A stretch of 14,020 nt of DNA from JALYZC01 sp035997675. Its GTDB lineage: Bacteria; Actinomycetota; Thermoleophilia; Solirubrobacterales; Solirubrobacteraceae. Position 1 is the stretch's first letter. Every line of letters begins with the position of its first letter. The notes below the pieces were generated by a model, which worked only from the letters and a program-made list of their open reading frames with translations, was not told where the DNA came from and did no database searches. Shown here in pieces: positions 6,349 through 12,686 of the stretch. Location of the stretch: NCBI GenBank assembly GCA_035997675.1, contig DASYIJ010000198.1:1-14020 (forward strand), written 5' to 3'. The position numbers and the translations under genes were made by a program.

Positions 6349-6368
6349 AAGCGAAGGATGGGTTGCCT

Positions 6369-6399
6369 CTGAGAACTGAGACCTGAGAACTGAGAACTG
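6369..6399. repeat. Heptamer tandem array C (CTGAGAM x4), right arm of the hairpin
   Basis: CTGAGAA, CTGAGAC, CTGAGAA, CTGAGAA and CTG. On the minus strand the unit reads AGTTCTC, one base from the AGTTGTC of array B. Arrays B and C can therefore pair around a 20-nt loop (6349-6368), with one G-G mismatch per 7 nt. Placed between convergent genes, it may act as a two-way terminator. No T-run is present. Confidence 0.85.
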
Positions 6400-6408
6400 G
6401 GCCTGGCT

Positions 6409-7602
6409 TCAGTACGAGCGGGGCAGCCCGAGCGAATGCTCGGCCACGTAGTTGAGGATCATCTCCCGTGACACGGGTGCGATCCGCATCGTCCGGACTC
6501 CCCACCACATGTCGCTGAGGCCGTACTCGAGCGCCACGCCGTTGCCGCCGTGCGTCTGGATGGCCTGGTCGACGGAGTGGATGGCGGCCTCCACGGCCGC
6601 GTACTTGGCGATGTTCGAGGCCTCCCCCGCTCCCTTGGCGCCGGCGTCGTAAAGCGCGCAGGCCTTGCGGTTCATCAACGCCGCCAGCTCGAGCTCGATC
6701 TTCGCCTCGGCGAGCGGGTGCGAGATGCCCTGGTGGGCGCCGATCGGCGCGTTCCACACCACGCGCTCGCGCGCGTACTCGGCGGCCTGCGCGAGCGCCC
6801 GGCGGCCGGCGCCGATGGCGAGCGCCGCCGTCATGATCCGCTCCGGGTTGAGCCCGTCGAAGACGACGGCGAGGCCGGCGTGCTCCGGCCCAACGAGGCG
6901 GTCCGCGCTCACCTCGACGCCGTCGAAGAACAGCTGCCACTGGCGGTCGGCCTGCCGCGCCGCCGTGGGCACCGGCTGGCGGTCGAGGCCCGGGGCGTCG
7001 GAGTCCACGATGAAGAGCGACAGCAGCCCTCGGCCGCTCTCCTCGTTGGTCCCGGTGCGCGCGACGACGAGGATGGCGTGGGCGTCCTCGACGCCCGAGA
7101 TGAACGTCTTGGTGCCGTGCAGCACGTACGAGCCGTTCCGCCGCTCGGCTCGCGTCGAGAGATTGTGCGTGTTCGTGCCCGCATCGGGCTCGGTGATGGC
7201 GAACGCCACGCGCAGGTCGCCGCGCCCGATCCCGCGCAGCCAGCGCTCCTTCTGCTCCGGCGTGCCGTGGCGCGCGAGGACGCTGCCCGCGATCGCCGGG
7301 GAGACGAGCAGGAGCAGCAACGGGCAGCCGGCCTTCGAGAGCTCCTCCCCCACCGCCGCCAGTTCCGTCATCCCGCGCCCGCCGCCGTCGTACTCCTCTG
7401 GGATGTTGACGCCGAGGTAGCCGCGCTCGGCCAGGGCCTCCCAGAGCTCGGTCGGAGGAGCCTCGGCCTCGACCTTCTCGCGGATGTATTCGGGCCCGAA
7501 GCCGGCGGCGATGCCGGATACGGCCTCGCGCAGGAGGGTCTCCTCGTGGGGAGGCACCAGCGGCAGCACTGGCCCCTCGGGGGTGGTCGTCGGGACGTTC
7601 AC
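6409..7602 (-). CDS. Acyl-CoA dehydrogenase family protein
   Basis: A 397-residue protein, the usual length for the FAD acyl-CoA dehydrogenase family, which oxidises the alpha-beta bond of acyl-CoA and passes electrons to ETF. The order is: N-terminal helical domain (20-130), FAD/substrate block FAITEPDAGTNT (134-145), middle beta domain with GTKTFISGVEDAH (163-175), then the C-terminal helical domain with QTHGGNGVALEY (349-360). The usual catalytic Glu of short/medium-chain enzymes (YEGT) is replaced by IAPVS (374-378). A Glu occurs instead in GLNPERI (E254), the place used by isovaleryl-CoA and long-chain dehydrogenases. The start is a GTG at 7602 with AAGG 5 nt upstream. No other beta-oxidation gene is nearby, so the substrate cannot be inferred. 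Confidence 0.88.
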   Translation of the reverse strand: MNVPTTTPEGPVLPLVPPHEETLLREAVSGIAAGFGPEYIREKVEAEAPPTELWEALAERGYLGVNIPEEYDGGGRGMTELAAVGEELSKAGCPLLLLLVSPAIAGSVLARHGTPEQKERWLRGIGRGDLRVAFAITEPDAGTNTHNLSTRAERRNGSYVLHGTKTFISGVEDAHAILVVARTGTNEESGRGLLSLFIVDSDAPGLDRQPVPTAARQADRQWQLFFDGVEVSADRLVGPEHAGLAVVFDGLNPERIMTAALAIGAGRRALAQAAEYARERVVWNAPIGAHQGISHPLAEAKIELELAALMNRKACALYDAGAKGAGEASNIAKYAAVEAAIHSVDQAIQTHGGNGVALEYGLSDMWWGVRTMRIAPVSREMILNYVAEHSLGLPRSY

Positions 7603-7623
7603 CTCAGCCTTATCTCCCGCGGC

Positions 7624-7652
7624 ATCATCGTGGCACCATGTGGGGGCGTCAA
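7624..7652 (-). promoter_or_regulatory. Promoter of the acyl-CoA dehydrogenase gene
   Basis: Minus strand: TTGACG (7652-7647), a 17-nt spacer, GATGAT (7629-7624, 4 of 6 matches). The predicted transcript start near 7617 leaves about 15 nt before the GTG at 7602. Confidence 0.5.
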
Positions 7653-7667
7653 GCCGCCGCTTGGTGC

Positions 7668-7695
7668 GTGACAGGGGCCCGGACCGCAGTACCCT
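7668..7695 (+). promoter_or_regulatory. Leaderless promoter of the FtsH-like gene
   Basis: GTGACA (7668-7673), a 16-nt spacer, TACCCT (7690-7695). The -10 ends 6 nt before the ATG at 7702, so transcription would start at about the A of the start codon. No ribosome site precedes this ATG, which fits a leaderless mRNA. Confidence 0.5.
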
Positions 7696-7701
7696 TTCCG
7701 A

Positions 7702-10140
7702 ATGTCCTACGCCGAGGACTCACCGCCCAGCCTCAAGCCGAGGATGAGCCAGGAAGCGACCGCCCTCGCCTACGAGTGGCGGAAGCTCACTCGGGCCGCC
7801 ACCGCGGTGGCCGTGCTGACGAGCCCGGCGTGGTTTCTCGTCTTCTGGAAGGCCAACCACTGGGACTGGTACTGGGCGCTGCTCGCGACCTTCGTGGGCG
7901 TCATCGCCTTCCGCGGCGCCGTCGACGTCCTCAGCCACAAGCTGATCCCGGCGCCGAACCTCTACGGCGCGCAGTCGGAGCTGCTCGAGGAGGACATCGT
8001 CGCGCGGCGGCGCGTCTGGTACTGGCGCACGCGGTTCCGGCGGCTGTTCTGGCTGGCACTGATCCTGTTCGCGCTGCTCTGCGCGATGAACCTGCTGCTG
8101 AGGATCGGCGGCACCAGCGTCGCGCTCTTCGACACCTTCAGCGCCTTGGGCGACCTGTTCACGCAGTTCCTACCCACCCTGCTGATCCTCGGGCTGCAGC
8201 TGCCGCTGCTGTTCTTCATCAACTTCGCGATCCTCTTCGGCCCGCTCCTCTTCTTCGGCATCAAGCAGATGAAGGCCTACGAGCCGGGCGACGCGGACTG
8301 GGGCGTCAAGCTCGACGACGTCCGCGGCCAGCAGGAGCCCAAGGAGGAGGTCACCCGCGTGATCTCCCTCTGGCAGGCGGGGGAGGAATTCGAGAAGGCG
8401 GGCGGCAAGCGCGAGCGCGGCCTGCTGTTCCTCGGCCCGCCGGGCACCGGCAAGACGATGCTCTCCAAGGGCATCGCGACGTCGTTCAACTGCCCGTTCA
8501 TGACCATGCCCGGCTCGGGCTTCGCGCAGACGTTCATCGGGATGGACGTGATCGTCGTCCTCATCATGGTCTGGCGCGCGCGGCGGCAGGCGCGCAAGTG
8601 GGGCGGTCAGTGCATCATCTTCATCGACGAGATCGACGCGGTCGGCATGCGCCGCGCGGCGCTCGGCGGCGCCGCCGGCGGCGGACTGGCCGGCGGGCAC
8701 GAGCCGACACCCGACATCAAGGGCCCGTTCTACGGCGCCTGGGGCGCCCAGACCGCGTCGGGCGACGTCGTGATCGAGTCGCGGGAGTGGCGTGAGCACG
8801 TGTTCGCCCAGCGCGCCACCGGCCCGACGCCGTCCCATCCGCCCGCGCTGGCCCGGTTCAGCCGGCGCATCAACGAGTTCATCGCGCCGGGCATGATGGG
8901 CGGCCAGGGGTCCGGGATGGCGCTCAACCAGATCCTCGTGCAGATGGACGGCGTCGACGAGCCGCCGTTCATGCGCCGCTTCCTGACCAACCGCATCAAC
9001 ACGTTCCTGGACGCGATCTACATCGTGCCGACGCGCGTCCGCGGCCGGAAGCTGCGCCTGCCCCCGCCGAAGCCCCGCGGCGAGCAGATCTACTTCATCG
9101 GCGCCACGAACGCCCCGATCCAGTCGCTCGACCCCGCCCTGATCCGGCCTGGACGCATGGGCCGGCACATCTTCTTCCGCACGCCGACGAAGGACGACCG
9201 CCTCGACATCTTCGACCTCTACATGTCGACCGTCGACCACGACCCGGACATGGACACCGAACGCCGCCGCGACGAGCTGGCCCGCATGACCAGCGGGTAC
9301 TCCCCCGCGATGATCGAGCAGGTGTGCTCGATGGCGCTGACCTACTCGCACTCCGAGGGGCGCCAGGCGTTCAGCCGCGCCGACATCGTCGAGGCCATGA
9401 CGACCGTGGAGACGGGCACGGCGCAGGGCGTCGAGTACGTCCCCGCCGAGACTCGGGCCGTGGCGCTGCACGAGGCCGGCCACGCCGTCGGCTCCTACCT
9501 CTTCCAGGAGAACATCGAGGCCACGCGCCTGACCGTGCGCAAGCGGGGGTCCGCCCTCGGCCACTTCCAGGGCGCCGAGAAGGAGGAGCGCTTCAGCGCC
9601 TGGCAGAGCGAGGTGATGGGGAACCTCATGATGACCCTGGCCGCGATGGCCACCGAACACGTCTTCTACGACGAGAACTCGGTGGGCGTCGGCGGCGATG
9701 TGCACAGCGCATCGACACGCACCCTGGTCATGGTCGGCGCCTCGGCAATGGGCCCGCTGCCGATCGACCTCTCCGGCCGCTTCGACAACGAGGAGGACGA
9801 AGAGGCCGAGCGCGAGCGCGTCGAGCAGCGCTTCGAGCGCATCGGCAACAAGATCATCCACCGCTCGGATCCGGGCGCCGGCAGCCCCTACGCCGAGAGC
9901 TTCACGGGCGTGATGTCGGATCCGTTCAAGCGGCGCATGGCGGCGCAGATCCTCGGCCAGGCCTACTACCACGCCTACAACGCGATGCGCCAGAACCGCG
10001 CGGCGCTGGAGCGCGTCGCGGACGTGCTCGTGGAGCGGCGCGAGCTGCACGGCGACGAGGTCGTGGAACTGCTGGAGGAGGTCCGCCCGGTGAAGCCGCG
10101 CGTCGACTACCTGGACCGCGAGACCTGGCCGAAGCTGTGA
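7702..10140 (+). CDS. Divergent FtsH-like membrane AAA+ zinc metalloprotease
   Basis: An 812-residue protein. Four predicted membrane segments lie near 33-50, 56-77, 113-132 and 157-186, where classical FtsH has two flanking an external domain. The AAA+ domain has Walker A GPPGTGKT (245-252), a TFIGM pore-like motif, Walker B IIFIDEID (305-312), LNQILVQMDG, sensor ATN (468-470) and the arginine region LDPALIRPGRMGRH (476-489). The M41 protease site is HEAGH (590-594), with the likely third zinc ligand D666 in GGDVHSAS. Two insertions relative to FtsH are seen: about 75 residues after Walker B and about 40 between MDG and the sensor strand. An acidic charged stretch (EEDEEAERERVEQRFERI) lies in the protease domain. 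All catalytic residues are present, so ATP-driven membrane proteolysis is expected. It overlaps the next gene by GTGA. Confidence 0.87.
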   Translation: MSYAEDSPPSLKPRMSQEATALAYEWRKLTRAATAVAVLTSPAWFLVFWKANHWDWYWALLATFVGVIAFRGAVDVLSHKLIPAPNLYGAQSELLEEDIVARRRVWYWRTRFRRLFWLALILFALLCAMNLLLRIGGTSVALFDTFSALGDLFTQFLPTLLILGLQLPLLFFINFAILFGPLLFFGIKQMKAYEPGDADWGVKLDDVRGQQEPKEEVTRVISLWQAGEEFEKAGGKRERGLLFLGPPGTGKTMLSKGIATSFNCPFMTMPGSGFAQTFIGMDVIVVLIMVWRARRQARKWGGQCIIFIDEIDAVGMRRAALGGAAGGGLAGGHEPTPDIKGPFYGAWGAQTASGDVVIESREWREHVFAQRATGPTPSHPPALARFSRRINEFIAPGMMGGQGSGMALNQILVQMDGVDEPPFMRRFLTNRINTFLDAIYIVPTRVRGRKLRLPPPKPRGEQIYFIGATNAPIQSLDPALIRPGRMGRHIFFRTPTKDDRLDIFDLYMSTVDHDPDMDTERRRDELARMTSGYSPAMIEQVCSMALTYSHSEGRQAFSRADIVEAMTTVETGTAQGVEYVPAETRAVALHEAGHAVGSYLFQENIEATRLTVRKRGSALGHFQGAEKEERFSAWQSEVMGNLMMTLAAMATEHVFYDENSVGVGGDVHSASTRTLVMVGASAMGPLPIDLSGRFDNEEDEEAERERVEQRFERIGNKIIHRSDPGAGSPYAESFTGVMSDPFKRRMAAQILGQAYYHAYNAMRQNRAALERVADVLVERRELHGDEVVELLEEVRPVKPRVDYLDRETWPKL

Positions 10141-11129
10141 CCGACCGGCACACCCAACCCCCGGACCTGGCCCCGCCGCCGCCCGAGGCGCCCCCGCGGC
10201 CGGGCCCCGAGGCGGTTCCGCCCCCGCCTCCCCCGCCCGCGGAGCCCGATCCGACCGGCGGTGGCGATGAGCCGCCACGGCCGCAGTTCGAGCCGATCTC
10301 GCGGCACGCCCCCCGCTTCCGCCTGATCCTGGGCGCGCTGATCGGCGTGACCGTGGGCGCGATCGCCGCGACGCTCGTGCTCGTGTCCGGCCAGGGTCCG
10401 TCGATCGGCTCCGGGAATTGGTCGCAGTGGCAGCCGTCGAGCAGCTCGCTCGGCGACGGCGCGCAGCAGATCGCCGACCACGTGGCGCCCACCTACCGCC
10501 AGCAGGGCGGCGACCAGCTCGTCGGCGTCACCGGCGGCCCATTGAAGGTCGCGGCCTCGCCAGACCCGCTGCCCGCCAAGATCGCCGTCGCCACCCAGGA
10601 CACCACCAAGATCGGGATCGTCCGCGGAAGCACCGCCCTGTACAGCCTGTGCGGGCTGGGGTCGCGGTGCTCGATCAACCGGGGCAAGGCCTCCGCGCAG
10701 CGGCTCCTGCTGCTGCAGCGCGAGGCGCTGGAGCTGGCCCTGTACTCCTTCAAGTACCTCGACGCGAACAACGTGGTCGCCCTGCTGCCGCCGGCCCCGG
10801 GGCAAAAGCCGCAGAACGCCGTGTTCTTCCAGCGCAATGAGTTCAAGAAGGCGCTCGACACGCCCATCGCTCAGGTGCTCCCCTCTCCCCCGCCGAGCAT
10901 GACCGGCCTGACCACCTCGCCGCAGGGACGGCTGATCAGCCGCGTCACCACGCCGAGCCTCTACTGCTTCTCCTTCCAGCAGGCCCAGGACCTCAGCGCC
11001 TTCCTCGTGCTGCAGAAGCCCGCCCTGAACACCAAGCGGCCATGCGCGCAGGCGCTCACCACCGGCTCGGCCACCCCGCAGCCCTCCACGTCCTCGTCCT
11101 CCTCGAGCGGGACGACGACCAACGGCTGA
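10137..11129 (+). CDS. Single-pass membrane protein with proline-rich cytoplasmic tail, coupled to the FtsH-like protease
   Basis: Not recognised as a named family. It has 330 residues from a GTG at 10137 whose GTGA overlaps the protease stop, indicating translational coupling. Residues 1-50 are proline-rich (PPPPPPP run) and cytoplasmic. Residues 63-83 (LILGALIGVTVGAIAATLVL) form one membrane segment. Residues 84-310 form an extracytoplasmic domain with four cysteines (172, 178, 277, 303), including a CGLGSRC loop, and the end is Ser/Thr-rich. The middle has a helical stretch (ASAQRLLLLQREALELALYS). Overlap with the protease suggests a partner, adaptor or regulator of it, perhaps comparable in role to HflKC-type modulators, although no sequence similarity is claimed. 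The open frame extends upstream to 9324, but that part is inside the protease gene. Confidence 0.7.
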   Translation: MTDRHTQPPDLAPPPPEAPPRPGPEAVPPPPPPPAEPDPTGGGDEPPRPQFEPISRHAPRFRLILGALIGVTVGAIAATLVLVSGQGPSIGSGNWSQWQPSSSSLGDGAQQIADHVAPTYRQQGGDQLVGVTGGPLKVAASPDPLPAKIAVATQDTTKIGIVRGSTALYSLCGLGSRCSINRGKASAQRLLLLQREALELALYSFKYLDANNVVALLPPAPGQKPQNAVFFQRNEFKKALDTPIAQVLPSPPPSMTGLTTSPQGRLISRVTTPSLYCFSFQQAQDLSAFLVLQKPALNTKRPCAQALTTGSATPQPSTSSSSSSGTTTNG

Positions 11130-11148
11130 TCCGGCGACGGCCGCCGCC

Positions 11149-11490
11149 GTGGGCCGCGCGAAGGCGCGCCTGGACCGGCTCGACCTGTACCCGCGGCCGG
11201 TCGACCTGCGCCGCGTGCGCGTGCTCGTGGTCCCGTGGCTGTTCCGGCTGCCGTGGTTCCGCCGCTTCGACGGCTACGCGGCCTGGCCACTGATCCTGCT
11301 GCGGCGTCCGGTGGCGGCATTCCCCGACGGCGAGGACCTGCTCTGCCACGAGCTGTGCCACGTGTGGCAGATGCAGCACCGGCCCGTGCGCATGCCGCTC
11401 AGCTACCTGCGGGCCGGCTACGCCGGCAACCCGTACGAGGCGCAGGCCCGGGCCGCGGTCGACGCGACCCGCGACGGCGCTCTCCGTTAG
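11149..11490 (+). CDS. Small HExxH zincin-like protein
   Basis: A 113-residue protein from a GTG at 11149. A zinc-metalloprotease motif HELCH (67-71) sits in DLLCHELCHVWQMQHRP. It is followed by NPYEAQARAA (94-103), in which E97 is a good candidate for a third zinc ligand, 26 residues after the second His (gluzincin-like arrangement). A hydrophobic, Trp/Arg-rich stretch (VVPWLFRLPWFRRF, 27-40) precedes it. The pattern resembles small DUF4157-like zincins, but the protein is shorter than a full protease, so activity is uncertain. It begins 19 nt after the previous stop in the same direction as the protease operon, with no ribosome site, and it ends 6 nt from the convergent Cys4 gene. The GTG is the nearest usable start; the frame is open upstream. 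Confidence 0.65.
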   Translation: MGRAKARLDRLDLYPRPVDLRRVRVLVVPWLFRLPWFRRFDGYAAWPLILLRRPVAAFPDGEDLLCHELCHVWQMQHRPVRMPLSYLRAGYAGNPYEAQARAAVDATRDGALR

Positions 11491-11496
11491 GGCGCC

Positions 11497-11694
11497 CTAA
11501 GCCGTCGGCGGCGTCGGCGCGTCGGCCGCCTTCGGCTCGTACCCCGGGCACTCGCGCACGGGCAGGCGGGGATAGCGCGGATAGGCGGGATCGGTCCGTG
11601 ATCGCCGGCACAGGGAGAACGTCGACCCACGCGTGTTGTGGACAAGCTGCTGGTGGCGACACGAGTCGCACAGCCCGGCGTTGGTCGCGGCCAT
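11497..11694 (-). CDS. Small Cys4 putative zinc-binding protein
   Basis: A 65-residue protein. C9-x2-C12, C29 and C49 could bind one zinc. The protein reads LCDSCRHQQLV, then STFSLCRRS, then RYPRLPVRECPGYEP, a pattern I recognise in conserved small proteins of unknown function in high-GC bacteria, including the final Pro-Tyr-Pro-x-Leu-Pro and Cys-Pro-Gly-Tyr motifs. The C-terminal 12 residues are Ala/Pro-rich and look disordered. Function is not known; nucleic-acid or protein binding is possible. The ATG at 11694 is preceded by CATAAT (a -10 element with 5 of 6 matches), ending 6 nt upstream, so a leaderless transcript is likely. It is convergent with the zincin-like gene. Confidence 0.72.
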   Translation of the reverse strand: MAATNAGLCDSCRHQQLVHNTRGSTFSLCRRSRTDPAYPRYPRLPVRECPGYEPKAADAPTPPTA

Positions 11695-11700
11695 GGACCG

Positions 11701-11706
11701 ATTATG
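11701..11706 (-). promoter_or_regulatory. -10 element of the Cys4 gene (leaderless)
   Basis: CATAAT on the minus strand, 6 nt before the ATG at 11694. No recognisable -35 lies at the usual distance, because that region is GC-rich. Confidence 0.42.
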
Positions 11707-11725
11707 GGGCGCGGCGAGTCGGCGC

Positions 11726-11754
11726 GGGCGCCGGCTTCGAAGGTGCGGGCGCCC
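11726..11754 (-). terminator. Possible terminator of the surface-protein gene
   Basis: GGGCGCC (11726-11732) can pair with GGCGCCC (11748-11754) around a 15-nt loop, immediately after the stop of the surface-protein gene. There is no T-run, so the call is weak. It also lies just upstream of the Cys4 promoter. Confidence 0.3.
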
Positions 11755-11755
11755 G

Positions 11756-12604
11756 TCAGGCGGCCGCGCGCGCGTCGCGGCGGCCGAGCAGCACCGCGGC
11801 GGACGTCGCGAACACGAGCAGGCCGCAGCCCATCAGGAGCAGCACCATGTCCACGAACGAGGGCTGCCAGCCCGTCGCCTCGCGGATGGCCTCCCGCGGG
11901 TCCAGACGGCCAAGACGGTGAAGCGCGCCGGCGAGCGTGTGACTTGCCGCGAGGTCGAGCGGCTCGGTCCGCGACAGCGGCCGCGACTGCATGCCGGTGC
12001 CGGCGCTCGCCGACGGCGCGGTCGCCCCGGCCGACGCGAAGGGATTGGCGGAGCCGCCCGATCCGGGGGCGCCGGGCGCGCCGGTGCCGCGCGTGCCCGC
12101 GCCCCGGTTCGGGCCGGCGACGGGTCCCCCGCCCGTGGAGCGCCGCTGCACGGCACCGTCGCCTGAAGAGCTGGTCGTGGGTGCGGTCGAGCCCGTGCCC
12201 GGCCGTGCGGCGTGGGAGCCCGAGCCGGTGGAGCCACTCGCGCCGGCCGTCGACGAGCTCCCGGACCCCGAGCCGCCGCCGCGCGGCGCGCTGTCGGACG
12301 CGCCGCCGCCGGAGCCGCTGCCGGACCCGCCGCCGGCGGAGCCTCCGCCGTCGCCGGACCCGCCCGTCGAAGGCACGGGCACCGAGGGCACGTTGACCGG
12401 CGGCGTCGACACCGGCCCGACGTTGACCGCGGGGACGTTCACCGGCGGGGTCGACGACGGCGTCGGGACGCTCGGGCCGACCGGAAGGTCGACGTTCGCG
12501 GGCATGGCGGTGAGCGTCGGCACGGCCGCGAGCGCGCACACGAGTCCCACCTCGGCCAAGACGGTTGCGAGCGCGGCCCTGCGGAAAACCCCTGCCGTGG
12601 TCAT
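11756..12604 (-). CDS. Membrane-anchored low-complexity surface protein
   Basis: A 282-residue protein, not of a named family. A signal-peptide-like segment is at 8-34 (ALATVLAEVGLVCALAAVPT core). A Pro/Val repeat follows at 52-79 (STPPVNVPAVNVGPVS, then TPPVNVPSVPVPS). Residues 80-205 are a Gly/Ser/Ala/Thr-rich linker with little predicted structure. A short folded-looking part covers 205-247 and contains LAGALHRLGRLDPREAI. One membrane helix follows at 251-273 (MVLLLMGCGLLVFATSAAVL), ending in RRDARAAA. The arrangement suggests a cell-wall-spanning stalk anchored by its C-terminus; no LPXTG sorting motif is present. The ATG at 12604 has only CAGGG directly adjacent, and no good promoter was found. 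Low complexity makes long false frames on the opposite strand here. Confidence 0.72.
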   Translation of the reverse strand: MTTAGVFRRAALATVLAEVGLVCALAAVPTLTAMPANVDLPVGPSVPTPSSTPPVNVPAVNVGPVSTPPVNVPSVPVPSTGGSGDGGGSAGGGSGSGSGGGASDSAPRGGGSGSGSSSTAGASGSTGSGSHAARPGTGSTAPTTSSSGDGAVQRRSTGGGPVAGPNRGAGTRGTGAPGAPGSGGSANPFASAGATAPSASAGTGMQSRPLSRTEPLDLAASHTLAGALHRLGRLDPREAIREATGWQPSFVDMVLLLMGCGLLVFATSAAVLLGRRDARAAA

Positions 12605-12648
12605 CCCTGAGTACCCCCAATGCGAACTCTAGCGCGGCGTAGGGGTCG

Positions 12649-12676
12649 TTGTCGCGGTTGTCCCAGCAACTATTCT
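12649..12676 (+). promoter_or_regulatory. Promoter of the ABC exporter gene
   Basis: TTGTCG (12649-12654), a 16-nt spacer, TATTCT (12671-12676). The predicted start near 12683 leaves only about 4 nt before the ATG at 12687, and no ribosome site is present. A run of five T follows the -10. Confidence 0.5.
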
Positions 12677-12686
12677 TTTTGAAGTA

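Noticed and set aside
6299..6399. CRISPR array
   Set aside because: Units are 7 nt, contiguous, with no spacers and no cas genes nearby.
8170..10278. 702-residue minus-strand open frame
   Set aside because: It is antisense to the FtsH-like gene; composition is His/Arg/Ala-rich, with no motif, typical of GC-rich shadow frames.
11991..12632. 213-residue plus-strand open frame opposite the surface protein
   Set aside because: It arises from the Gly/Ser/Pro-rich codons of the real gene; Pro/Asp/Glu-rich reading with no start signal.
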